A stretch of DNA of 64,000 nucleotides from Streptomyces sp. 1222.5 (GTDB taxonomy: Bacteria > Actinomycetota > Actinomycetes > Streptomycetales > Streptomycetaceae), in contig NZ_FNSZ01000001.1 of assembly GCF_900105245.1 (NCBI RefSeq), positions 496,001 to 560,000 of the forward strand, written 5' to 3'. Shown here in pieces: positions 50,303 through 59,398 of this stretch (the stretch's first letter is position 1; every line of letters begins with the position of its first letter). Below the pieces are notes generated by a model, which saw only the letters and a program-made list of their open reading frames with translations, was not told the DNA's origin and did no database searches. The translations under genes were made by a program, and so were the position numbers.

Positions 50303-52543
50303 ATGGCCATGAACGAACCCACGGACCCCCACACCACTCTGCACCGGGACTCCGCCCTCGCGACCACCTTGCGGGACGTCGTCGAGCACCTGGGCGCGAA
50401 CACGGGCCTGGCCTACCTGCTCGACAAGGACAAACAGACCCTGCGGACCGCGATCGTCGCCGGGGCCCAGCCCGCGATCTACACCATGCCGGAACGCGTG
50501 GACCTCAACGCTCCCTACGCCACCGCCGCGGCGTTCCGCACCGGGCAGATGACCATGGCCGGGTTCGCCGCGCCGTACTACCCCGACCTGAAGCTCGCCA
50601 GCCGCATCCCCTTCCCCTATTCGGTGATCTCCCTCCCCCTGGACGCCGAGAGCAGCCGTCTCGGCGTCCTCACCTTCGCCTGGGTGCCGCCCCGTACCCG
50701 CTTCCTGCACGCCCACGAGATCGCCTGGCTGACCGACCGGGCCGAAGACCTCGGCCGTACCCTGCACACCCTCCTCGGCCAGGGCGTCGACATGCATCCC
50801 GGCACCAAGCCCGCGCTGATCCCGCTCTATCAGTCGAAGTCCCATGCGGCGCAGGCCGACAACTCGGGCTGGGGGCTGCCCCACGTCCCGGGCTCCACCG
50901 AGGTCAGCTTCATGTACCAGGTGCACCAGCTCGCCGCCGAGCTCAACGAGGCCGCGAGCGTCGACGAGATCATGCAGGTCGCGCGCGACCGGGTCATGGC
51001 CCCGTTCGGCGCCTCCGCGTTCGTCGTGAGCACGCTCAAGGACGGCAGACTCTGGATCACCGGGCACAGCGGGTATCCCACCGTCGCCCTCAGGCTGCTG
51101 CACGGCCAGGCCGCCGGCCCCCATCGCCCCGACGCCGACGCCCTCCTGACCCACACCCCACTGTTCTTCGAGGACCACGCCACCCTCACGCAGGCGTACC
51201 CGCACGCCGTGGACGACGAGCTCGAAGCGACCTGCATCCTGCCGCTCATCCTCAAGGACCGGCTCACCGGGGTGTGCACTCTCGGCTTCGGCCGGCCCCG
51301 CACCTTCAGCTCGCAGGAACGCGCCGTCGCCATGATGATGATGGACCTCCTCGGTCCCGCGATCGAACGCGCGAGTCTCGACGAGAACGCCCGCTCCCTG
51401 GCCGAGAACCTGCAGAAGAAGCTCCTTCCCCGCGATCTCGTCGAGGTCCCCGGCATCACCACCACCGCGCGCTACCTGCCCGCTCCCTCCACCGCCGGAC
51501 TCGGCGGCGACTGGTACGACATGATCCCGCTGCCCGCCGGCCGCCTCGCCCTGGTCATCGGCGACGTCGAGGGGCACAGCATCGAGAGCTGCGTGGTGAT
51601 GGGGCAACTCAGGAGCGCCGTCCGCGCCTACACCACCGAGGGCCACCCCCCGGACGCCGTCATGACGCGCGCCAACCGTCTCCTCAACGCCCTCGACACC
51701 GATCTCATGGCCACCTGCTGCCTCACCACCGTGGACCCCTCGACCGGCGTCGCCGAGACCGCCCTCGCCGGTCATCCGCCGCCGCTCATCCGCACCCCGA
51801 ACGGCCACATCGCCGCCCCGGATCTTCCTCCGGGTATGCCTCTGGGGATCGACCCCGAGACCACCTACACCGCCGATGAGACCCCGCTCAGCCCCGACAC
51901 CCTGCTCATCCTCTACACCGACGGCCTCACCCACACGTACACCCATGACACCGTGCTGTGGACCCACACCCTCGACACCACCACCTCGCCGCCTCCCCAC
52001 GCGGCCGTGTCGGCCACCCCCGCCCAGGACGCTCCCTCCCTCGACACCCTCGCCGACCATCTGATCGACCAGGCCACCACGCACGGCACGCACCACGACG
52101 ACGTCGCGCTCCTCCTCGCCCACTACGAAGGACCGGACCCCGGCCCCAACCGGCGCATCACGCGCACCACGTTCCACCGCCACGACCTCACCGCGGTCAA
52201 GGCGGCCCGCGAGTTCATCACCGACAACCTCCACCAGTGGGGCCTCGACGACCTCATCGACAACTTCCAGCTCATCACCAGCGAGATCGTCACCAACGCC
52301 CTCATCCACGCGGACAGCGACGTCGATCTCCGCCTCCGCGAATACCCCGACCATCTGCGGCTCGAAGTACGCGACACCAATCCCACGCCGCCCATCCCGA
52401 CGCCCATCACCCAGACCCTGGAACAGAATCAGCACGCCGAACACGGGCGGGGGCTCAACATCGTCGACACCCTCTCCACGCAGTGGGGCAACACCCCCAG
52501 CGGGCGGGGCAAGACCATCTGGGTCGACATCTACAACACCTAG
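50303..52543 (+). CDS. GAF-GAF-SpoIIE phosphatase with fused HATPase domain
   Basis: A 746-residue signalling protein. Two GAF domains (~25-165 and ~195-365) are followed by a PP2C/SpoIIE phosphatase (~370-605) with GGDWYDMIPL, IGDVEGHSIES and HHDDVALLL metal-binding Asp residues. A C-terminal HATPase_c anti-sigma kinase domain (~615-745) has TSEIVTNALIHAD and HGRGLNIVDTL. Having both the phosphatase and the RsbW-like kinase in one chain allows it to set the phosphorylation state of an anti-anti-sigma protein. A Thr/His/Pro-rich insert lies at ~545-575. Starts at 50303 and 50309 are equivalent; the ribosome site is weak. Confidence 0.88.
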   Translation: MAMNEPTDPHTTLHRDSALATTLRDVVEHLGANTGLAYLLDKDKQTLRTAIVAGAQPAIYTMPERVDLNAPYATAAAFRTGQMTMAGFAAPYYPDLKLASRIPFPYSVISLPLDAESSRLGVLTFAWVPPRTRFLHAHEIAWLTDRAEDLGRTLHTLLGQGVDMHPGTKPALIPLYQSKSHAAQADNSGWGLPHVPGSTEVSFMYQVHQLAAELNEAASVDEIMQVARDRVMAPFGASAFVVSTLKDGRLWITGHSGYPTVALRLLHGQAAGPHRPDADALLTHTPLFFEDHATLTQAYPHAVDDELEATCILPLILKDRLTGVCTLGFGRPRTFSSQERAVAMMMMDLLGPAIERASLDENARSLAENLQKKLLPRDLVEVPGITTTARYLPAPSTAGLGGDWYDMIPLPAGRLALVIGDVEGHSIESCVVMGQLRSAVRAYTTEGHPPDAVMTRANRLLNALDTDLMATCCLTTVDPSTGVAETALAGHPPPLIRTPNGHIAAPDLPPGMPLGIDPETTYTADETPLSPDTLLILYTDGLTHTYTHDTVLWTHTLDTTTSPPPHAAVSATPAQDAPSLDTLADHLIDQATTHGTHHDDVALLLAHYEGPDPGPNRRITRTTFHRHDLTAVKAAREFITDNLHQWGLDDLIDNFQLITSEIVTNALIHADSDVDLRLREYPDHLRLEVRDTNPTPPIPTPITQTLEQNQHAEHGRGLNIVDTLSTQWGNTPSGRGKTIWVDIYNT

Positions 52544-52705
52544 CGAGCGGTCGTCCGCCTCCCCGGCGCAACCATGTCCCCCGCACGGACGGGACGGTTC
52601 CGCCGGCGAACCCCCCAAGTGGACGACGGCGCTTGTGGCGACGGTCCTCAAATCTGGACGCCAGGGCACGAACCCGTGCCCGCGCCTGTTGAAAGGACTG
52701 TCGAG

Positions 52706-53254
52706 ATGAAGCAGTACAACCGGTCGGTGTCCATAGCGCTCGTGGCCGTGTCCGTGGTGGGTGTGTCGGCGGGCATCGCGTCCGCGGACGGCATGGCCCC
52801 GTCGCACGCCCAGAGCGACAAGGCTTTCGTCGCGTTCATGGCGAACGTGAACGTGAGCGAGATCGCGGCGGGGAGCAACGCGCAGAAGAACGCGACCAGC
52901 GAGTGCGTCAGGCAGGCGGGCCATGTCCTGTACGACAACCACACGCAGCTCGAGGTGAAACTCAAGCCGGTCGCGAAATCCTTGGGCGTGCCGCTGCCCA
53001 GCGGTCCGACCAAGGCCGACCAGCGAATGTTCGCCCCCGTGGCGGACAAGGCGCACACACCCGCCTACGACACGGCCTGGCTGAAAATGATGTACCCGGG
53101 GCACAAGGAGGCACTGGCCACCATCGACCAGGAGATCGCGAGCACACGGAACAGCCAGGTCAAGGCGTACGCCGAGATGGCCCGTCCGATCATCCAGGCC
53201 CACCTGGCCATGGTCTACGGCGCCAAGTGCCACACGCCCCCGAGCACGGGCTGA
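52706..53254 (+). CDS. Secreted DUF4142 protein
   Basis: A 182-residue protein with a signal peptide (~8-27, VSIALVAVSVVGVSAGIASA) and a DUF4142 helical-bundle domain: SDKAFVAFMANVNVSEIAAG (~37-56), ATSECVRQAGHVLYDNHTQL (~64-83) and a C-terminal QVKAYAEMARPIIQAHLAM. DUF4142 is a predicted extracytoplasmic ferritin-like domain of unknown role, often linked with envelope stress. GAAAGGA lies 8 nt ahead of the ATG. No operon partner is evident. Confidence 0.87.
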   Translation: MKQYNRSVSIALVAVSVVGVSAGIASADGMAPSHAQSDKAFVAFMANVNVSEIAAGSNAQKNATSECVRQAGHVLYDNHTQLEVKLKPVAKSLGVPLPSGPTKADQRMFAPVADKAHTPAYDTAWLKMMYPGHKEALATIDQEIASTRNSQVKAYAEMARPIIQAHLAMVYGAKCHTPPSTG

Positions 53255-53537
53255 CCCGCCGGTGCAGGAGGTCCGGGTACCGCGGCGGGGCGGATCCTCT
53301 CGGGGGGTTCCGCCCCTGCCCGCGTCGGGTTGTCGGCGTGCGCGCCGCCCGAGGGTGTTCGCCCCGGTGCCGTCACACCGGGGAACGGCATATGGTCCGT
53401 ATATGGGTGATGCTCGACTGCTCGCCGTGGGTGGAGCGGCACGGGGCTGCCGCTGTTCCACGCCGGCGCGGGTGCCCGAGCCGGCCGGGCAGGTGACGCG
53501 CTGGGCGGCGACCGGTGCCGGCGCCCGGAGGTGAAGC

Positions 53538-55673
53538 GTGTCCGACGCGCTCACCGGCCCTTCCGCCGCCGGCTCCGATCCCGGGACGGTGGGCGCCGTC
53601 CTCGGCCGGCTCGCGCGGGACACCGGCGCCTACGCGAGCGCCGTCTATCTGATGCCGCCGGACCGGCAGGTGCTGCAACTCGCCATGCTGAGCGGTGTCC
53701 CGATGCGGATCGCCTCGCCCTGGTCCCGGGTGGCGCTCGCCGCCGCGACTCCGGTGAGCGACGCGGTGCGCGAACGGCGGCTGGTGTGGATCGGCGGTCA
53801 GGAGGAGCTGGCGCGCCGCTATCCGCAACTGGCGCTCGTCCTCCCCCACCCCTTCGCCATGGCCGCCGCACCGATCGTCACCGGCGACCGGGCATGGGGT
53901 GGAGTGGTGCTGCACTGGGCCGCCACCCACGCGTCCGCGCTGAGCGCACAGGAGCGGGACGCCATCTCCGGTGCCTGCCACCACCTGGGGCTCCTTCTGC
54001 GGGAGGCCGCCGCCGGCGGACACCCGGTGCTGGCCGGTCCGGAACCGCGGGTGCTGCCCACGCTGCGGCCCCGTGCCACCGCGCCGGCCGAGGCACAGGC
54101 CGCGGTCGACTTCGCCGAGCGCCTCCCCAGCGGCTGCTGCGCGCTCGACCAGGACGGCAGGATCACCTTCCTCACCACCGCCGCCGCCGAGCTCCTCGAC
54201 GCCGACATCCCCGACCTTCTGGGCAGGCGGCCCTGGGAGGCGCTGCCGTGGCTGGACAACCCCGTGGCCGAGGACCGCTACCGGGCGGCGACGCTCAGCC
54301 GTCAGCCGACGTCCTTCACCGCCCGGCGACCCCCGGACCAGTGGCTGTCCTTCCACCTCTACCCGGACGCGTCCGGCATCAGCGTGCGCGTCGTCCCCAC
54401 GCAGTCGGGCGGCACCGTCGTTCCCCCGCACCTGCTGCACCCCGCGCCCGCCGCCGGACCGGGCCGCGCCACGGCGCTCTACCACCTGATGCATCTGGCC
54501 GCGACCCTCACCGAGGCCGTCGGCGTGCGGGACGTCGTCGAGAAGGTCGCCGATCAGGTCCTTCCGGCCTTCGGCGCCCAGGCCCTCGCACTCATGGCCA
54601 CGGAGGAGGCCCGGCTGCGGATCATCGGGTTCCGCGGCTACTCCGCCGAGATCCTGCACCGCTTCGACGCCGCCCCGCTGACCTCGGACACGCCCTCCGT
54701 GCACGTCCTGACAACGGGTGCCGCCAGGTTCTTCGGCACCTTCACCGATCTGAAGCGGGCCTACCCGCCCCCGGTCCTCCAGGACGGCATGGCCGCCTGG
54801 GCGTTCCTCCCTCTGATCACCTCCGGGCGTCCCGTCGGCTCGTTGGTCCTCGCCTACGACCGGCCCCGCACCTTTCCGCCGGAGGAGCGCTCGTTCCTTT
54901 CCTCGATGGCCGGACTGATCGCCCAGGCACTGGACCGCGCCCGTCTGTACGACGCCAAGCAGCAGCTCGCCCACAACCTCCAGGCCGGTCTCCTGCCCCG
55001 CACCCTGCCCGGCGTTCCCGGCCTGGACGTGGCGGCCCGCTATCTCCCCGCGAGCCGCGGCATGGAGATCGGCGGCGACTTCTACGACCTCATCCGCCTC
55101 GACGAGTCGACGGCCGCGGCGGCCATCGGTGACGTCCAGGGCCACAACGTGCAGGCCGCCACCCTCATGGGGCAGGTCCGTACGGCCGTCCACGCCACCG
55201 CCGGCGCGTCTCCCGGTGAGGTGCTCGCCCGGACGAACCGCCTGCTCAACGACTTGGACGCCGGTCTGTTCACCAGTTGCCTCTACGCCTATCTCGACCT
55301 CGACCGGCAATCCGCCTGTCTGGCCACGGCCGGCCATCCACCGCCGATCCTGCGCCACCCGGACGGCCGGACGGAGATCCTCCATCTACCGCCCGGAGTC
55401 CTCCTCGGCATCGATCCGGCCGCCGACTACCCGACCACCGACGTGCCGTTCCCGCCCGGGTCCGTGCTCGCCCTGTACACCGACGGACTCGTGGAGGCTC
55501 CGGGCACGGACATCGAGGACGCGATCGACGCCCTCGCCGACCGGCTGGCGCAGGCCCGGGAGCGGACCATGGACGCCCTCGCCGACACCCTCATCGACAA
55601 GGCCCGGCTCACCGAGCCCCGCAGCGACGACATCGCGCTGCTCCTGATCCACCCCCAGCGGACGCCCCGCTGA
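53538..55673 (+). CDS. GAF-PAS-GAF-SpoIIE PP2C phosphatase
   Basis: A 711-residue multi-sensor phosphatase: a GAF-like domain (~10-155), a PAS-like domain (~185-285), a second GAF (~310-475), and the SpoIIE/PP2C catalytic domain (~490-710) with GGDFYDLIRL, IGDVQGHNVQAA, the LYTDGLVE strand and SDDIALLL. These are the metal-binding Asp residues, so it should be active. It probably dephosphorylates an anti-anti-sigma factor in response to cytoplasmic signals. GGAGG precedes the GTG at 53538. It is one of three such phosphatases within 9 kb. Confidence 0.9.
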   Translation: MSDALTGPSAAGSDPGTVGAVLGRLARDTGAYASAVYLMPPDRQVLQLAMLSGVPMRIASPWSRVALAAATPVSDAVRERRLVWIGGQEELARRYPQLALVLPHPFAMAAAPIVTGDRAWGGVVLHWAATHASALSAQERDAISGACHHLGLLLREAAAGGHPVLAGPEPRVLPTLRPRATAPAEAQAAVDFAERLPSGCCALDQDGRITFLTTAAAELLDADIPDLLGRRPWEALPWLDNPVAEDRYRAATLSRQPTSFTARRPPDQWLSFHLYPDASGISVRVVPTQSGGTVVPPHLLHPAPAAGPGRATALYHLMHLAATLTEAVGVRDVVEKVADQVLPAFGAQALALMATEEARLRIIGFRGYSAEILHRFDAAPLTSDTPSVHVLTTGAARFFGTFTDLKRAYPPPVLQDGMAAWAFLPLITSGRPVGSLVLAYDRPRTFPPEERSFLSSMAGLIAQALDRARLYDAKQQLAHNLQAGLLPRTLPGVPGLDVAARYLPASRGMEIGGDFYDLIRLDESTAAAAIGDVQGHNVQAATLMGQVRTAVHATAGASPGEVLARTNRLLNDLDAGLFTSCLYAYLDLDRQSACLATAGHPPPILRHPDGRTEILHLPPGVLLGIDPAADYPTTDVPFPPGSVLALYTDGLVEAPGTDIEDAIDALADRLAQARERTMDALADTLIDKARLTEPRSDDIALLLIHPQRTPR

Positions 55674-55696
55674 CAAGCTCGGCGCCGGCGGGTCGC

Positions 55697-56509
55697 TCAG
55701 TGGTCCGTCACCGACCGGGCGGCCGCCTCGATCACACCGGTGACCGCCGCGGGACGGGCGACGGCGACCGCGTGGGAGGAGTCCACCTCGGTGACATGGG
55801 CGTTCGCCCGCTCGGCCATGTGGCGTTCCGCGGCCGGCGGGATGACGCGGTCGTCGTTCGCGACCAGGCACCAGGACGGGAGGGCGTGCCATGCGGCGTT
55901 CTCGCTCCGGGCCCCCAGGGCGGAGGCATCGATGGGCCGTTGGGTCGCGGCGAGCACCGCCGCCTCCCGTTCCGGGACGTCCGCGGCGAACACCTGTCGG
56001 AACAGCTCCGGCCTCACATACAGGTCCGTTCCCCGCCCGCCGCCGGGCAGCGGGTAGGAGGCCTGGTCGAGCGCGCCGGGGAGCAGGCTGCCGGGGAACG
56101 CGCCGAGGATGTCATCGGCGCTCTCGCCCTTCTCGGGGACGATCGCGGCCGCGTACACGAGCGCCTTGACCTGAGGGCTCGACGCGGCGGCGTTCGTGAT
56201 CACCTCGCCGCCGTAGGAGTGGCCCACGAGGACGACCGGTTCCTCGATGGATTCGAGGATGCTGCCGAGGTAGGCGGAGTCCTCCGCCAGGCCGCGCAGC
56301 GGGTTGGCCGGGACGACGACGCGGTAGCCGAGGGTCTGAAGCCTCTCCGTCACCAGGTTCCAACTGGATCCGTCGGCGAAGGCGCCGTGCACCAGGACGA
56401 TGGTGGGGTTCTGCGGCCGCTTCTTCGCCGGGGCGGCGAGAGAGGTCGTGGCGGTGCTGATGACGGCCGCGGCGGCGAGCGCCGAAACGGCCGGAAGGGT
56501 TTTGATCAT
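55697..56509 (-). CDS. Secreted alpha/beta hydrolase
   Basis: A 270-residue hydrolase with a signal peptide (~5-25, ALAAAAVISTATTSLAAPA). Motifs are VLVHGAFADGSSW (oxyanion loop, ~38-50), GHSYGGEV (nucleophile Ser ~97), an Asp in LVANDDRVIP and His in DSSHAVAV (~245). This is the YdeN/RsbQ-like 'alpha/beta fold hydrolase' type often exported by actinobacteria. The substrate is unknown; small esters are likely. The ATG at 56509 follows GGGAA. It is convergent with the phosphatase gene ending at 55673. Confidence 0.88.
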   Translation of the reverse strand: MIKTLPAVSALAAAAVISTATTSLAAPAKKRPQNPTIVLVHGAFADGSSWNLVTERLQTLGYRVVVPANPLRGLAEDSAYLGSILESIEEPVVLVGHSYGGEVITNAAASSPQVKALVYAAAIVPEKGESADDILGAFPGSLLPGALDQASYPLPGGGRGTDLYVRPELFRQVFAADVPEREAAVLAATQRPIDASALGARSENAAWHALPSWCLVANDDRVIPPAAERHMAERANAHVTEVDSSHAVAVARPAAVTGVIEAAARSVTDH

Positions 56510-56760
56510 GATGAGTTCCCGTGGAGTGTCGTGCGCGCACGCACGCTTGGCGGAGCAGTGTTCCGCCTTCAAGGTCCCTGATCAGACCCTCCCGGCTCAT
56601 CAACCGATCGGCCCACCGGGCGGGGGAAGGGCAGGGGCCCGATCGTCCGACCCGGCCCTTGCCGGCGACCACGGTGCCTCGTACTGACGCGGGCCAGAGG
56701 CCCAGTGGGTCGCTCAACAGTGCGGCCGGTGGCGGCCGTTCGCCGGTCACTGCGGCGTGC

Positions 56761-57831
56761 TCAGCCCCCAGCGTTGCCCGATGGCGCCCCGAGCGGTGTC
56801 GTCGGGTCCAGGTCGTCGAGGATCTGCTGGAAAGGGCGGCGCAGGGCCACCGCCGCGGGTCGGCTGTCGGAGTGGGCGTAGGCCGCCAGTGCCGCGCGGG
56901 CCTCGGTGACGAAGGGCCGGAACTCCTGCTCGGAGAGCAGGGCGTCGATGGCCCGGGCCGTGGCGTCCGCGACGGGACGCAGCTGCCGCTGGGCCCGTCG
57001 CACGTCCGCGACCAGATCCGGGCGGTAGGAGAAGGCGGCCGCCTCACGGGCGAGGGTGCCGAGATCCGCGGCGATCCGCTCCGCCGTCTCGATGGCTCGG
57101 ACGAGGCCGGCCACGGCGCCCCGGTGTCCGCGCCGCAGCGGATTGAAACGCATCGCGCGCTGGGCCTCACCCGCGCGGGTGGCGTCCGCCTTGACGGCGG
57201 CGATGTGACCGTTGACGACGGCGAGGTTGTCCCGTGCGACGGCCGGCCCGCCGGTGAGGACGGCGGGGGCGACCGTGACCCCCTGGGCGAGCCGGTTGCG
57301 GGCGTCGTCCGCCAGGGCCTTCAGGACGCGCCGCGGATGCGGGGGCCAGAGCAGTGGGGCGAGCGCTGTCGTCACCAGCGCGCCCATGGCCGTTTCCCAG
57401 AACCGGGACAGGGCGTAGGCGTCGGGAGCGGGGTTGGCGAGGACCAGCAGGGAGGAGGCGGGAACCTGGACGTTCAGGCCGGCGCCCTTGGGGAAGAAGA
57501 TGCCGACGGCGAGGCCGAGGGCCACGACGACCACGAGTGACGCGGTCGACGGCCGCAGGACGTTCAGCGTCGCGATGCCGATCGCCACGCCCGCGACGAC
57601 GGCCAGGACACGCTCATAGGAGATCTGCAGGGCGCTCATCGGGTCGCCGCGCAGGGCGACGAGGGGGACGATCGCCGCGTAGACGGGTGGCTGGTCGGCC
57701 CCGACCCACTTGGCCGCCGTCCAGGCGGCGACCACGGTGACGAGGATCCGGCAGGCGGCTGGTCCTTCGGCGCGCAACTGGTCGCGGATCCGGTCCCATC
57801 GGCTCACCCGTGAAGCGCTGTCGGGCTTCAT
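56761..57831 (-). CDS. FUSC/aromatic-acid-exporter-like membrane protein
   Basis: A 356-residue protein. The N-terminal ~150 residues hold five or six membrane helices (KWVGADQPPVYAAIVPLVAL; VLAVVAGVAIGIATLNVL; ALGLAVGIFFPKGAGLNVQ) of the FUSC type found in YccS/AaeB aromatic-acid exporters. The C-terminal ~200 residues are a long helical cytoplasmic domain. It may export aromatic acids or a related metabolite. Start choice is open: ATG 57831 lacks a clear ribosome site, and a TTG at 57900 adds 23 residues. Confidence 0.78.
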   Translation of the reverse strand: MKPDSASRVSRWDRIRDQLRAEGPAACRILVTVVAAWTAAKWVGADQPPVYAAIVPLVALRGDPMSALQISYERVLAVVAGVAIGIATLNVLRPSTASLVVVVALGLAVGIFFPKGAGLNVQVPASSLLVLANPAPDAYALSRFWETAMGALVTTALAPLLWPPHPRRVLKALADDARNRLAQGVTVAPAVLTGGPAVARDNLAVVNGHIAAVKADATRAGEAQRAMRFNPLRRGHRGAVAGLVRAIETAERIAADLGTLAREAAAFSYRPDLVADVRRAQRQLRPVADATARAIDALLSEQEFRPFVTEARAALAAYAHSDSRPAAVALRRPFQQILDDLDPTTPLGAPSGNAGG

Positions 57832-57954
57832 GAAGGGGAGAAATGATCGGAAACCGTCACGCGGGCACCATATCCCGAGCACGGTTCCCGCAAGGGGCAA
57901 CTCCGTGCCGGGGCGCAGGTGTCGTACGCCGGGTGTCCGGGCCGTCCGCCGGGG

Positions 57955-59100
57955 TCAGCCGGCGGGGCGCGCCGACGGGGCGGGGATCGCGGCGTCGACC
58001 CGCTCGACCAGGATCAGGGCCGCATCGTCCTGTCGGCGGCCTCCTCCGTGCCGGAGGAGGTCGTCGCGCAGGGTGTCGAGCAGGACCGCGCCCGTGAGCC
58101 CGGTCCAGCGCTGCAGCCGCCGTAGCAGGGGGTAGAAGGTGCCGTCGTCGGCACGGCATTCGGTCACTCCGTCGGTGTACAGCAGGATGCGGTCGCCCAG
58201 CCGGAAGGGCCTGGTCACCAGGTGGTGCCCGGCCTGGGCCAGGTCGCCGAACCCCAGCGGCAGTCCGCTCACGGACGGGGTGAGGGGCACCGAGCAGCCG
58301 CTGCGCAGCAGGAGCGGCCGGGGATGGCCGAAGTGCACGATGCGCACGACTTCCTCGGTGGGGATCTCGACGATGACGGCGGTGGCGAAACACTCGGAGA
58401 AGGCGCCGGCCGAACGCGCGTAGCGTTGCGTGCTGTCCTCCAGGCGCTTGGCCAGGCGGTCCAGCGACCTCTCGGTGTGCGCGGCCTCCCGGAAGCAGGT
58501 CAGCAGTGCGGCGGCGGCGTCGACGGCGGGCAGGCCCTTGCCGCGGATGTCGGCGATGAGCACCCGCACGCCGAAGGCCGTCTCCAGGCATTCGTAGGCG
58601 TCCCCGCCGATGCGCGCCCGGTGGTGTGCGGCGAGGTACAGGCCGTTCAGGCGGACCGGTCCGAGGCGTTCGGGCACCGGCCGGAGGACCACCCGCTGGG
58701 CCGTCTCGGCGATCAGCCGGACGTCGGCCAGTTCCTGTTCCCGGCGCAGCCGGACGGCTCCCGCCCACATGGCCGCCAGGGACACGGCGGCGATGCAGAT
58801 GATCGTGCCCAGGGACGGGGCGTCGAGGAGCCAGCCGTGGAGCCATGCGACGAGCAAGGAGGTCAGGCTGGTGAGCAGCCCGACACAGGCTATGCCGGTC
58901 ACGGTGCAGGTGGCCGCCGCCAGTGCGGGTACGGCCGCGAACACGGGTCCGAACCGGGTGTGCGAGGGAGCCCAGAGGACCAGGACGGCCGAGACGACCA
59001 GGGCGAGGAGGGGCACGAGGATCCCTACGGTCGCCCCGTACGCCACCTCGCCGACCGCGCGCCGGGCACGGGGCATGTGTGTGCGCTCCTGTACGAGCAC
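57955..59100 (-). CDS. Membrane-bound PP2C/SpoIIE phosphatase
   Basis: A 381-residue phosphatase. Four hydrophobic helices (~20-115) anchor it; a short linker leads to the PP2C/SpoIIE domain (~150-370) with GGDAYECLET, IADIRGKGLPAVDAA, LLYTDGVTEC and QDDAALILV. The metal-binding Asp residues are intact. Two starts each have a good AGGAG site: GTG at 59100 and ATG at 59076. I list the longer one. It probably acts on a SpoIIAA-like anti-anti-sigma factor. It lies divergent from the transaldolase-like gene with 298 bp between, where I see no other feature. Confidence 0.9.
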   Translation of the reverse strand: MLVQERTHMPRARRAVGEVAYGATVGILVPLLALVVSAVLVLWAPSHTRFGPVFAAVPALAAATCTVTGIACVGLLTSLTSLLVAWLHGWLLDAPSLGTIICIAAVSLAAMWAGAVRLRREQELADVRLIAETAQRVVLRPVPERLGPVRLNGLYLAAHHRARIGGDAYECLETAFGVRVLIADIRGKGLPAVDAAAALLTCFREAAHTERSLDRLAKRLEDSTQRYARSAGAFSECFATAVIVEIPTEEVVRIVHFGHPRPLLLRSGCSVPLTPSVSGLPLGFGDLAQAGHHLVTRPFRLGDRILLYTDGVTECRADDGTFYPLLRRLQRWTGLTGAVLLDTLRDDLLRHGGGRRQDDAALILVERVDAAIPAPSARPAG

Positions 59101-59398
59101 GGGATCTCCTGTTCAACGGGCTGCTGACGCGCCTCCGTCGGGGGATCGGCAGTGGATCCGGAAGGCGTCTTCACGCTAGGCGCGGCACCGGACGCCGCTC
59201 GTGGCCCGTCCGGCTGTTTCCGCGGGCAGGGGGCCGTCCTCCGAGCGGCGGAACGGCCGGGTCCGCCGGTCGGCCGACGGCGGCGTTCCCCCGATCGGCC
59301 GACACCTGTGTCAGGAGCCGGGTCCCTCCGCCGGTCCATTCGGCGGCCCGTGCGGCGGGCCTAGCGTCGAGGCATTCCCACTCACACAGGAGGACGAC

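Noticed and set aside
49912..50403. 163-codon minus-strand frame overlapping the start of the GAF-SpoIIE gene
   Set aside because: Arg/Gly-rich, no domain, and antisense to the well-supported phosphatase start.
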